Notes: generated by a model from the letters alone, not told the origin. A stretch of DNA of 13,905 bases from Solirubrobacteraceae bacterium (GCA_019683665.1 JADGIB010000065.1:1-13905); one strand, 5' to 3'. Counted from the stretch's first letter, positions 1 to 6,190 are shown. Numbers and translations are program-made.

Positions 1-115
1 CGGCACGGCGCGCTGCGCCGCCCGGCCCCGCGCCCCGCGGGGCGGGGGGGGCGCCGCCGCGCCGGCGGCCCGCGCGGCGCGCTCGGCGACCGCGCGGTCG
101 GACAGCCCGCTCAGC
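1..115. other. GC-extreme stretch at window edge, no gene assigned
   Basis: Almost entirely G and C, with a perfect 14-base palindrome CGCCCCGCGGGGCG at 31-44 (5-bp stem, 4-base loop if folded). No T-run follows, so it is not a convincing terminator. On the minus strand one frame is open from 114 to the edge, but its only ordinary start codon is a GTG at 6-4, right at the border. The next gene of the thrC operon may begin here or just outside; nothing is recognisable. Confidence 0.4.
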
Positions 116-391
116 TCAGCCGCCCGCGACCGCGGGCAGGATCGTCACCTCGCCGCCGGCGGCGACGGGCGTGCTCAGGCCGTCGAGGAAGCGGATGTCC
201 TCCCCGCCGACGTAGACGTTGACGAAGCGGCGCAGCTGGCCGTCCTCCCCGCAGATCCGATCGCGAAGCCCGTCGTGCTGCGCGTAGAGCGCCTCGAGGA
301 CCTCGCCGACGGTGGAACCCTCCACCGACGCCTCGGCCTGCCCGCCGGTGGCGGAGCGCAGCTGCGTCGGGATCTTGACCGTCACGGCCAT
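116..391 (-). CDS. ThiS/MoaD-family sulfur-carrier protein (ubiquitin-like)
   Basis: A 91-residue protein of the beta-grasp ThiS/MoaD superfamily. Family members carry sulfur as a C-terminal thiocarboxylate formed after an E1-like enzyme adenylates the terminal glycine. The sequence shows the expected size, a middle segment RRFVNVYVGGEDIRFLDG typical of MoaD-like proteins, a late LSTPVAAGGEVTILPAVAGG pattern, and a Gly-Gly end at residues 90-91. The ATG (389-391) overlaps the TGA of the upstream thrC-like gene by one base (TGATG), so the two are almost certainly translationally coupled and co-transcribed under the SAM riboswitch. A second in-frame-independent TGA follows five bases after the stop. 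No molybdopterin or thiamine gene lies nearby, so a partnership with the adjoining PLP enzyme, as in CysO/CysM, is more likely than a role in cofactor synthesis. Family assignment is firm; pathway is inferred. Confidence 0.9.
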   Translation of the reverse strand: MAVTVKIPTQLRSATGGQAEASVEGSTVGEVLEALYAQHDGLRDRICGEDGQLRRFVNVYVGGEDIRFLDGLSTPVAAGGEVTILPAVAGG

Positions 392-1653
392 CAGACGTGG
401 ACTCCTTCCTCGACCCGCGCCTCGAAGTCGTCGAAGCGGGGCTCGATCTCATGGGACTCGAACGTGCCGCGGACCGCGTCGAGCGTCTTGAGGCCGTCGC
501 CCGTGATGACGAGGACGACGCGCTCGTCGGCGCCGATGTCGCCGCGCTCGGCCAGCTTGGCCAGCGTCGCGGCGGTGACGCCGCCCGCGGTCTCGGTGAA
601 GATGCCGGTGGTCTCGGCGAGCAGCCGGATGCCGGCGCGGATCTCGTCGTCGGTGACGGCGTCGACCGCGCCGTTCGTCTCGCGCGCGAGCTCGACCGCG
701 TACGGGCCGTCGGCCGGGTTGCCGATCGCCAGCGACTTCGCGATCGTGTCCGGCTTGACCGGGCGGCAGACGTCGGTGCCCGCCGCGAACGCCTCCGCGA
801 CCGGCGAGCAGCCCGCGGCCTGGGCGCCGTTCATCGTCGGCGCCGCGCCCTCGATCAGGCCGAGGTCGAGCCACTCCTGGAAGCCCTTGGCGATCTTCGT
901 GAACAGCGACCCGGACGCGATCGGGGCGACGACGCGGTCCGGGGTGCTCCAGCCGAGCTGCTCGGCGATCTCGTAGGCGAGCGTCTTGGAGCCCTCGGCG
1001 TAGTACGGGCGCATGTTCACGTTCACGAACGCCCACCGCTCCCGCTCGCCGGAGATCTCGGTGCAGAGCCGGTTGACGTCGTCGTAGGTGCCGCGCACCT
1101 TGACGAGGCTCGTGCCGTAGACGCCGGTCCCGAGGATCTTCTGCTCCTCGAGGTCGGCCGGGATGAAGACGTAGGACGGCAGCCCCAGCGCGGCGGCCTG
1201 CGCGGCGACCGCGTTGGCGAGGTTGCCCGTCGACGCGCACGCGAGCGTGTCGAACCCGAGCTCGCGGGCCCGCTGGGAGGCGACGGCGACGACGCGGTCC
1301 TTGAACGAGTGCGTCGGGTTGTGCGCGTCGTTCTTGACCCACACCTCGCCGAGGCCGAGGCGCTCGGCCAGCCGGTCGGCCCGGATCAGCGGCGTGCACC
1401 CGGCGGGCAGCCCGACGCGCGACAGGACGCGGCTCGACGGGCCGGGCGGCGCCTCGAGCGGCAGGAAGTCGCTGTAGCGCCAGATGTTCTGCGGGCCGGC
1501 CTGGATGCGCCGGCGCAGCGCGTCGCGGTCGTCGGCCAGGCCGTCGTGGTCGTAGGCCACCTCGAGGGGGCCGAAGCACTGCTCGCAGACGTAGCGGGCC
1601 TCGAGCTCGTAGCTCGTGCCGCACTCCCGACACCTCAGGTTGGTCGCGCCCAT
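391..1653 (-). CDS. thrC: Threonine synthase family PLP enzyme with N-terminal zinc ribbon
   Basis: A 420-residue fold-type II PLP enzyme. Threonine synthase converts O-phosphohomoserine to threonine. An N-terminal zinc ribbon is formed by two CxxC pairs (Cys8/Cys11 and Cys23/Cys26), as in the zinc-ribbon group of actinobacterial and archaeal ThrC proteins. The PLP lysine is Lys118 in HNPTHSFKDR, the motif of threonine synthases, and the cofactor phosphate loop is near STGNLANA (141-148). A late ITGDGLKT (383-390) is also typical. The ATG at 1651-1653 sits 9 bases after a GGAGG Shine-Dalgarno at 1663-1667. The leader carries a SAM-I riboswitch, and the next gene, overlapping by one base, is a ThiS/MoaD-like sulfur carrier. 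Control by SAM is unexpected for plain threonine synthesis and raises the possibility that the enzyme makes homocysteine from O-phosphohomoserine. Fold and family are certain; the substrate pair is not settled by sequence. Confidence 0.9.
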   Translation of the reverse strand: MGATNLRCRECGTSYELEARYVCEQCFGPLEVAYDHDGLADDRDALRRRIQAGPQNIWRYSDFLPLEAPPGPSSRVLSRVGLPAGCTPLIRADRLAERLGLGEVWVKNDAHNPTHSFKDRVVAVASQRARELGFDTLACASTGNLANAVAAQAAALGLPSYVFIPADLEEQKILGTGVYGTSLVKVRGTYDDVNRLCTEISGERERWAFVNVNMRPYYAEGSKTLAYEIAEQLGWSTPDRVVAPIASGSLFTKIAKGFQEWLDLGLIEGAAPTMNGAQAAGCSPVAEAFAAGTDVCRPVKPDTIAKSLAIGNPADGPYAVELARETNGAVDAVTDDEIRAGIRLLAETTGIFTETAGGVTAATLAKLAERGDIGADERVVLVITGDGLKTLDAVRGTFESHEIEPRFDDFEARVEEGVHV

Positions 1654-1656
1654 GTG

Positions 1657-1687
1657 AAAAAACCTCCGCCGGTCAGGTGGCGAAGGT
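1657..1687 (-). terminator. Riboswitch-controlled intrinsic terminator that also masks the thrC Shine-Dalgarno
   Basis: On the minus strand, ACCTTCGCC (1687-1679) and GGCGGAGGT (1670-1662) form a 9-bp stem with one G-U pair and an 8-base loop, followed by a run of six T (1662-1657). This is a standard intrinsic terminator. It ends four bases before the thrC start codon, and its 3' arm contains the GGAGG ribosome-binding site. The 5' arm can instead pair with the 3' arm of aptamer helix P1: GTGGCG at 1714-1709 is exactly complementary to CGCCAC at 1682-1677. That gives a classic antiterminator. Confidence 0.88.
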
Positions 1688-1711
1688 CTTCAGAAAGGGA
1701 AAAACCGCCGC

Positions 1712-1806
1712 CACATCTCGCAGGAATTGGCACCTTCCCCACGCCGGCGCGACGCGGGGGGTTGCCGGGGCTTCATCGGGCCAGTCCCTCCACCCCTCTG
1801 GATGTG
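1712..1806 (-). promoter_or_regulatory. SAM-I (S-box) riboswitch aptamer upstream of thrC-moaD
   Basis: The minus strand carries the conserved S-box core: AGAGGGGTGGAGGGACTGG, then CCCGATGAAGCCCCGGCAACC, then a variable P3/P4 arm, then GGTGCCAATTCCTGC and a GAGA just before P1 closes. P1 is a perfect 6-bp helix, CACATC (1806-1801) with GATGTG (1717-1712). The core at 1790-1760 holds the kink-turn and SAM-binding elements; the GGTGCCAATTCC segment lies at 1734-1723. The 95-base length is usual for this class. With SAM bound, P1 forms, the antiterminator is prevented and the terminator at 1657-1687 folds, so the operon should be switched off by high SAM. Recognition is by eye from the well-known consensus. 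Confidence 0.95.
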
Positions 1807-1825
1807 TCCAGCTATGTCGATCGGC

Positions 1826-1831
1826 AGGATA
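1826..1831 (-). promoter_or_regulatory. Putative -10 box for the riboswitch-thrC-moaD transcript
   Basis: TATCCT on the minus strand lies 19 bases upstream of the aptamer's P1 helix and would place the transcription start near 1819, giving a leader of about 166 bases. The -35 region is weak (TGGCTC at 17-base spacing), which is usual for actinobacterial promoters. Prediction only. Confidence 0.45.
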
Positions 1832-1861
1832 CACGGCGGCCCGCAATCGAGCCAGCGCGTC

Positions 1862-1890
1862 TCGATCAGCCGTCCGGCGCGAAGTACACT
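1862..1890 (+). promoter_or_regulatory. Putative corA promoter
   Basis: TACACT (1885-1890) is a plausible -10 box, with TCGATC (1862-1867, three matches to TTGACA) 17 bases upstream. Transcription would start near 1898, 52 bases before the corA ATG and exactly at a GTG opening a short reading frame. It is divergent from the riboswitch promoter, with about 53 bases between the two -10 boxes. Confidence 0.4.
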
Positions 1891-1897
1891 CAGGGCC

Positions 1898-2011
1898 GTG
1901 CCGCTGGCGGACCAGACACCCACGACGAGCGACGAGGCGCGAAGTCCCCATGCCGAACCTGCCTCGCCTGCGCCGTGGCCCGCGCCGGATCCCGGTCGGC
2001 CCGCAGCCTGA
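1898..2011 (+). CDS. Possible leaderless proline/acid-rich leader peptide before corA
   Basis: A 37-codon frame begins with GTG at 1898, seven bases after the TACACT box, so a transcript from that promoter would begin on its start codon. The peptide contains ten prolines and five acidic residues, with the densest stretch at codons 20-35 (for example EPASPAPWPAPDPG). It ends at TGA 2009-2011, 62 bases into corA in another frame. Acid/proline-rich leader peptides control Mg2+ transporter genes in some bacteria through ribosome instability at low Mg2+. Off-frame reading of GC-rich DNA also produces prolines, so this may be chance; the call is tentative. Confidence 0.2.
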   Translation: MPLADQTPTTSDEARSPHAEPASPAPWPAPDPGRPAA

Positions 2012-2936
2012 GAGCCCGAGCGCGCCGCGCGTCGAGGAGATCGACGCGGCCGGCCTGCGCTGGATCAACATCGAGCGTCCCCGCCCCATGGAGCGCGCCT
2101 GGCTCGAGGAGCGCTTCGAGTTCCACGCGCTCGCCTACGAGGACGTCTACTCGCGCAACCAGCGCCCGAAGGTCGACGAGTACGAGGACTACCTGTTCGT
2201 CGTCCTGCACTTCCCGCGCTTCGACAAGCAGGTCGGCCGCCTGAACGCGGCCGAGCTCGACGTGTTCGTCGGCAGCGACTTCGTCATCACGCTGCCCAAC
2301 GAGCCGATCCAGCCGCTCGACTACCTGTTCGACCGCTGCCGCCGCGACGAGGAGCTGCGCACCCAGCTGTTCGCGAAGGGCGCCGGCTACCTGCTCTACA
2401 AGATCGTCGACGACTGCGTCGACGCGTCGTTCCCGATGCTGCGCAAGATGGGCAACAAGCTCGAGCGCCTCGAGGAGGACATCTTCGAGGGGCGCTCCGA
2501 GGAGATCGTGCGCGACATCTCCAACGTCAAGCAGGAGATCATCAACTTCCGCAAGATCGTCCGCCCGCAGCGCGCCGCCCTGCGCGACCTCGAGCGCACG
2601 CGCCGCTACGTCGCCGAGGACCTCGAGCTCTACTTCGACGACATCGTCGACGCGTCCGAGCGCATCTGGGACATGCTCGAGAACTACAAGGAGGTGATCG
2701 AGGCGCTCGAGTCCACGAACGAGTCGGTCATCTCCCACCGCGTCAACGACATCCTGCGGGTCCTGACCTCGATCAGCGTCATCGTGCTGCCGCTGACGTT
2801 CGTCGCCTCGATCTGGGGCATGAACGTCCACGTGCCCGGCGAGGGCGACGGCACCTCCTTCTGGCTGCTCATCGCCACGATGGTCGTGCTGCTGCTCGCC
2901 ATGATCGGGTACTTCCGCCGGCGTGGCTGGCTCTGA
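1950..2936 (+). CDS. corA: CorA-family magnesium/divalent cation channel
   Basis: A 328-residue CorA-type protein, which forms pentameric Mg2+ (sometimes Co2+ or Zn2+) channels in the inner membrane. It has an N-terminal cytoplasmic alpha/beta domain (about 30-130), a long helical stalk rich in Glu and Arg (about 140-265), and two C-terminal membrane helices at about 270-290 and 304-323. The signature GMN selectivity motif is at 290-292, followed by an acidic loop (GEGDG) before the second helix, and the protein ends in a basic YFRRRGWL tail. Length is normal. The frame is open much further upstream, but that part reads through the divergent riboswitch region and has no methionine until the ATG at 1950, which opens the conserved sequence. 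The Shine-Dalgarno is poor (GAGG about 13 bases upstream). The 3' end overlaps the next gene by 14 bases, suggesting coupling. Confidence 0.95.
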   Translation: MPNLPRLRRGPRRIPVGPQPESPSAPRVEEIDAAGLRWINIERPRPMERAWLEERFEFHALAYEDVYSRNQRPKVDEYEDYLFVVLHFPRFDKQVGRLNAAELDVFVGSDFVITLPNEPIQPLDYLFDRCRRDEELRTQLFAKGAGYLLYKIVDDCVDASFPMLRKMGNKLERLEEDIFEGRSEEIVRDISNVKQEIINFRKIVRPQRAALRDLERTRRYVAEDLELYFDDIVDASERIWDMLENYKEVIEALESTNESVISHRVNDILRVLTSISVIVLPLTFVASIWGMNVHVPGEGDGTSFWLLIATMVVLLLAMIGYFRRRGWL

Positions 2937-3426
2937 CGACCCCGTCCGCCGCGCGTTCAGCGGCCTCGCCCTCGCCCTCGACGGGCCGATGCTCATCGTC
3001 ACCGCCGCCGCCGGCGGCGAGCGCGCCGGCTGCCTGATCGGGTTCGGGACCCCGTGCTCGATCGACCCGCCGCGCTTCCTGGCCTGCCTGTCGAAGGCGA
3101 ACCGCACCCACCGGGTCGCCCGGCGCGCGACGCACCTCGGCGTCCACGTCGTCCCGGCCGCGGCCGCCGGGCTGGCCGACCTGTTCGGCGACGAGACCGG
3201 CGACGAGGTCGACAAGCTCGCCCGCTGCGCCTGGCGCGAGGGCCCGCACGGCGTGCCGCTGCTCGACGGCTGCCCGAACCGCTTCGTCGGCGCGGTGCGC
3301 GAGCGGATCGACGTCGGCGACCACGAGGCGCTCCTGCTCGACCCGGTGTGGGCCGAGCACCGCGACGGCGGCCCGGCGCTGCGCTTCGGGGCGGCCCGGC
3401 GGATCGAGCCCGGACATCCGGCCTGA
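2923..3426 (+). CDS. Flavin reductase-like domain protein (FMN-binding split barrel)
   Basis: A 167-residue protein resembling the flavin reductase/DIM6-NTAB family, which binds FMN in a split beta-barrel and often supplies reduced flavin to monooxygenases. The matching features are the opening RRAFSGLALALDGPMLIVTA (9-28), the central AGCLIGFGTPCSIDPPRFLACLSKANRTHRVAR (35-67), where a variant of the SLSxxPPxxxxxxxxxS pattern sits, and HLGVHVV followed by a LADLFG helix (71-89). It starts with GTG inside the corA 3' end (14-base overlap) with no good Shine-Dalgarno, so it probably depends on ribosomes finishing corA. The only later ATG, at 2990, would cut into the conserved start of the domain. 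No partner oxygenase is nearby, so the substrate is unknown. It may be a flavin- or heme-binding protein rather than a true reductase. Confidence 0.82.
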   Translation: MAGSDDPVRRAFSGLALALDGPMLIVTAAAGGERAGCLIGFGTPCSIDPPRFLACLSKANRTHRVARRATHLGVHVVPAAAAGLADLFGDETGDEVDKLARCAWREGPHGVPLLDGCPNRFVGAVRERIDVGDHEALLLDPVWAEHRDGGPALRFGAARRIEPGHPA

Positions 3427-3454
3427 CGCGGTAACCCGCGCGCCCGGCCCGGTG

Positions 3455-3460
3455 TAGCTT
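3455..3460 (+). promoter_or_regulatory. Putative -10 box before the lipid kinase gene
   Basis: TAGCTT lies 13 bases before the ATG at 3474 in the 47-base gap after the flavin-reductase-like gene. A start near 3467 would leave a 5' leader of about seven bases and no Shine-Dalgarno. Weak evidence; the gene could also be read from the corA promoter. Confidence 0.3.
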
Positions 3461-3473
3461 CACGCGGACCGCC

Positions 3474-4481
3474 ATGGCCTCATCCTCCAGCTCCGCCGCC
3501 CTCTCCCTCTCCCAGCTCGAGGCGCTCGCCGCCGCCACCCACGCCGACGCCGCCGCCGAGCGCCGGCGGATGCTCGTCATCGTCAACCCGTACGCGACGA
3601 CGGTCTCCGAGCGGCTGCGCACGCTCGTCGTCTACGCCCTCCAGGGCCGCTACGACGTGACCGCGATCGACACCGAGCGCCGCGACCACGCGACCGAGCT
3701 GACCCGCCAGGCCGCCGACGAGGGCTACGACGTCGTCGTCACGTTCGGCGGCGACGGGACGGTCAACGAGGCGGTCAACGGCCTCATCGGCTCCGACACG
3801 CCGATCTTCCCGCTGCCGGGCGGCAACACGAACGTCCTGTGCCGGATGCTCGGGATCCCGAACGAGATCGTCGACGCGACCGAGCACCTGCTCGCGCTCG
3901 CCGACCGCTGGGAGCCGCGCCGCATCGACCTGCCGCTCGTGAACGAGCGCGCCTTCACGTTCTCCTCCGGCGTCGGCCTGGACGCGACCGTCGTGCGCCG
4001 CGTCGACGCCCGCCCGCACCTGAAGGCCCGCTTCGGCCCGTACTTCTTCACCGCCGCGGCGGTCGGGGCGTTCCTGCGGGAGTACCTGCGCAACCCGCCG
4101 CGGATGGCGGTCGAGACCGACGGCGGCGAGCAGGCGACCGGCGTCACCGCGATCGTCCAGAACGGCGACCCGTACACGTACTTCGGCGACCGGCCGATCT
4201 CGCTGGCCGAGGGCGCCACGCTCGACGGCGGGACGCTGAGCGCGGTCGTCCTCGAGCGCACGAGCCCGCTCGCGATCCCGACGATCGCCGCCCGCGCGCT
4301 GTCGCGCGGCCTGCGGGTCGTCGACCACCGCCGCGTCGCGCACGTCGAGGGCGTCGGGGCGGTCACCGTCCGCACGCTCGACGAGCGCGAGCTGCCGCTG
4401 CAGGTCGACGGCGACTACGTCGGCACGGTCGCCGAGGCGCGCTACACGGTGCGCCCGGGCGCGCTGGCCGTCATCAGCTGA
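3474..4481 (+). CDS. Diacylglycerol kinase family lipid kinase (YegS/LCB5-like)
   Basis: A 335-residue soluble lipid kinase of the DAGK-catalytic superfamily, which phosphorylates diacylglycerol or related lipids using ATP at the inner face of the membrane. It shows the N-terminal nucleotide-binding half starting RRMLVIVNPYA (31-41), the hallmark GGDGTVNEAV (92-101), and PLPGGNTNVLCRMLGIP (113-129), a variant of the usual PxGTxNDxA loop with Asn-Thr-Asn in place of Thr-Ala-Asn. FSSGVGLDA follows at about 163-171, and a C-terminal beta-sandwich ends with LPLQVDGDYVG near 307-317. The Ser/Ala-rich first 30 residues are not conserved-looking, so an internal ATG at 3570 is an alternative start. 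The stop codon overlaps the stop of the convergent helix-turn-helix gene by eight bases. Class is firm, lipid substrate unknown. Confidence 0.92.
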   Translation: MASSSSSAALSLSQLEALAAATHADAAAERRRMLVIVNPYATTVSERLRTLVVYALQGRYDVTAIDTERRDHATELTRQAADEGYDVVVTFGGDGTVNEAVNGLIGSDTPIFPLPGGNTNVLCRMLGIPNEIVDATEHLLALADRWEPRRIDLPLVNERAFTFSSGVGLDATVVRRVDARPHLKARFGPYFFTAAAVGAFLREYLRNPPRMAVETDGGEQATGVTAIVQNGDPYTYFGDRPISLAEGATLDGGTLSAVVLERTSPLAIPTIAARALSRGLRVVDHRRVAHVEGVGAVTVRTLDERELPLQVDGDYVGTVAEARYTVRPGALAVIS

Positions 4482-4629
4482 CCGCGCCCAGCCACGCCAG
4501 CAGCGCCTCGCGGCGGAAGTGCCACTCGTCGCCGAGGCGGCGGCCCGGCACCTCCCCCGCCTCCGCGCGGGCGCGCAGGAAGTCGGCGGGGACCCGCAGC
4601 AGCTGGGCGGCCTCCTCGAGGGTCAGCAC
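4474..4629 (-). CDS. BldC/excisionase-type small helix-turn-helix DNA-binding protein
   Basis: The C-terminal 51 codons form a MerR-type single-domain DNA-binding protein of the BldC/excisionase family (HTH_17): VLTLEEAAQLLRVPADFLRA, then EAGEVPGRRLGDEWHFRREALLAWLG. It is clearly paralogous to the protein at 8890-9249 (28 of 49 residues identical by hand alignment). The only ordinary start codon is the GTG at 4629, with GGAG six bases upstream. However, the same frame continues upstream to a TAG at 4788 and stays strongly coding-like (3 codons of about 40 not ending in G/C) back to two ATC codons at 4761-4756, so the real protein may have about 44 more residues and a non-AUG start (ATC at 4761 or CTG at 4752). 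It is divergent from cydA and may regulate it. Such proteins bind direct repeats co-operatively; the target here is unknown. Confidence 0.7.
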   Translation of the reverse strand: MLTLEEAAQLLRVPADFLRARAEAGEVPGRRLGDEWHFRREALLAWLGAVS

Positions 4630-4768
4630 CTCGGGCTCCGGCGCCGGGCGAAGAGCGTGGTGGCCGGCCGGCGGGTCGCCGCGGCCCGCGACCGCGCGCA
4701 GCGGGGTGACCTCGGCGCCGCCGCCGGGCTCGTCGGGCGGTGTGTCGGGCAGGCTGATGATGGGGGCA

Positions 4769-4795
4769 ACGGTAGCGGCCGCGACCCGCTAGGGT
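4769..4795. promoter_or_regulatory. Overlapping divergent promoters of the HTH gene and the cyd operon
   Basis: On the plus strand TAGGGT (4790-4795) lies nine bases before the cydA ATG. On the minus strand TACCGT (4774-4769) lies seven bases before the ATC at 4761. Both fit an actinobacterial TAnnnT -10 box with a leaderless or nearly leaderless transcript. The sequence CAACGGTAGC around the minus-strand box recurs upstream of the second HTH gene (9270-9279). No convincing -35 boxes are visible. Confidence 0.35.
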
Positions 4796-4804
4796 CCGGA
4801 CGCG

Positions 4805-6190
4805 ATGAGCGCGTTCCTGCTCGCGGCGGCCGAGGTCACGGGTCGGCTCGGGGAGCCCGCCCAGGAGCATCTCCTCTGGGCCCGCGAGCTGCAGGCGATG
4901 TCGCTCGCCTTCCACATCCCGCTCGTCTGCTTCGGGATCGCGTTCCCGGCGATCGTCCTCTTCATGGAGGGCCTCCACCTGCGCACCGGCGACCCCACGT
5001 ACAAGGCGCTGGCCAAGCGCTGGTCGAAGGTCATGCTCATCCTGTTCGCCGTCGGCGTCGTGACCGGCACGATCCTGTCGTTCGAGTTCGGGCTGCTGTG
5101 GCCGAACTTCATGGCGACGTTCGGCGACGTGTTCGGGATCGCGTTCGCGCTCGAGGGCGTCTCGTTCTTCCTCGAGGCGATCTTCATCGCGATCTACGTC
5201 TACGGCTGGGACCGCCTCCCCAGGCGCGCCCACCTCCTGACCGGGGTGCCGATCGTCATCACCGGCGTCACCGGCTCGCTCATGGTGATCTCGGTGAACG
5301 GGTGGATGAACAACCCGGTCGGCTTCGACGTCGTCAACGGCGACGTCGTGAACATCCGCCCGTGGGAGGCGCTGTTCAACAGCTACTTCTGGCACGAGCT
5401 CGTCCACATGTACGCGGCCGGGTACATGGTCGCCGGGTTCACCGTCGCCGGCGTGTACGCGTTCGCGTGGCTGCGCGGGCGGCGCACCCGCTACGTCCGC
5501 GTCGGGATGGTCGTGCCGCTCACTGTCGCCTGTCTCGTCGCCCCCGTGCAGGTCGTCCTCGGCGACTGGGCCGGGCGCGAGGTCGCCGAGGTCCAGCCGG
5601 TGAAGCTCGCGACGTTCGAGGGGCTGCCCAGGACGCAGTCCGGCGCCCCGTTCCACATCCTCGGCTGGTACGACGAGTCCGACGAGGAGGTCAAGGGCGC
5701 GATCGCGATCCCCGACCTCCTCTCGATCCTCGCCTTCCACGACCCGGACGCGACCGTGCAGGGCCTGACCTCGGTGCCGCCCGACGACCGGCCGGGCCCG
5801 GTGAACGTGGTGCGCTACGCGTTCCAGACGATGATCGGCATCGGCACCCTGCTCGCGCTCGTCGGCGTCTTCTACGCGGTCGTCTGGTGGCGGAGGCGGC
5901 GCCTGCCGCGCTCGCCGTGGTTCTACCGGCTCGTCGTCGCCGCCGGCCCGCTGGCCGGGATCGCGCTCATCGCCGGCTGGATCACGACCGAGGTCGGCCG
6001 CCAGCCGTGGATCGTCTACGGGGTGATGCGCGTCGAGGACGCCGTCACCGACGCCGGTGGCCTGCCGGTCGCGTTCTTCGTCGCGCTCGCCGTCTACCTG
6101 ACGCTGGCGGCCACGGTCGTCTGGCTGCTGCGGCGGCTCGCCCGCCGCCCGCCCGACGTCGAGGTCGGGGTCCCGGTGGAGGCCGCGTGA
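4805..6190 (+). CDS. cydA: Cytochrome bd quinol oxidase subunit I
   Basis: A 461-residue membrane protein, subunit I of the cytochrome bd oxidase that reduces O2 to water with quinol as donor. All family hallmarks are visible. There is a His in the first helix (His37, AFHIPL), acidic residues in LSFEFGLLWP (Glu94) and FALEGVSFFLE (Glu117, Glu124), and the heme b558 ligands His201 (ELVHMYAAGY) and Met343 (FQTMIGIG). GWITTEVGRQPW (391-402) contains Glu396, a heme b595 ligand equivalent. The quinol-binding Q-loop begins with QPVKLATFEG (264-273), with Lys267 and Glu272. The loop is short, placing it with the short Q-loop group rather than the E. coli type. The ATG is nine bases after a TAGGGT box and has no Shine-Dalgarno, so it is probably leaderless. 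Its stop overlaps the cydB start (TGATG). Confidence 0.97.
   Translation: MSAFLLAAAEVTGRLGEPAQEHLLWARELQAMSLAFHIPLVCFGIAFPAIVLFMEGLHLRTGDPTYKALAKRWSKVMLILFAVGVVTGTILSFEFGLLWPNFMATFGDVFGIAFALEGVSFFLEAIFIAIYVYGWDRLPRRAHLLTGVPIVITGVTGSLMVISVNGWMNNPVGFDVVNGDVVNIRPWEALFNSYFWHELVHMYAAGYMVAGFTVAGVYAFAWLRGRRTRYVRVGMVVPLTVACLVAPVQVVLGDWAGREVAEVQPVKLATFEGLPRTQSGAPFHILGWYDESDEEVKGAIAIPDLLSILAFHDPDATVQGLTSVPPDDRPGPVNVVRYAFQTMIGIGTLLALVGVFYAVVWWRRRRLPRSPWFYRLVVAAGPLAGIALIAGWITTEVGRQPWIVYGVMRVEDAVTDAGGLPVAFFVALAVYLTLAATVVWLLRRLARRPPDVEVGVPVEAA

Noticed and set aside
31..44. GC palindrome as a terminator
   Set aside because: Perfect symmetry but no T-run on either strand and a stem of only five pairs.
1677..1949. 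N-terminal extension of CorA
   Set aside because: It would read through the SAM riboswitch of the divergent operon and has no CorA-like sequence; ATG 1950 is used instead.
1690..2089. Short minus-strand frames across the thrC leader
   Set aside because: They overlap the aptamer and terminator, have no ribosome site and match nothing; the RNA structure explains the sequence.
397..2244. 615-codon open frame on the plus strand across thrC and the riboswitch
   Set aside because: Antisense to thrC and then out of frame with corA; composition is typical of a GC shadow and it crosses the riboswitch and both promoters.
4519..6189. Long plus-strand extension upstream of cydB
   Set aside because: Open only because of GC content; it lies out of frame over cydA. 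CydB homology starts at the ATG at 6190.
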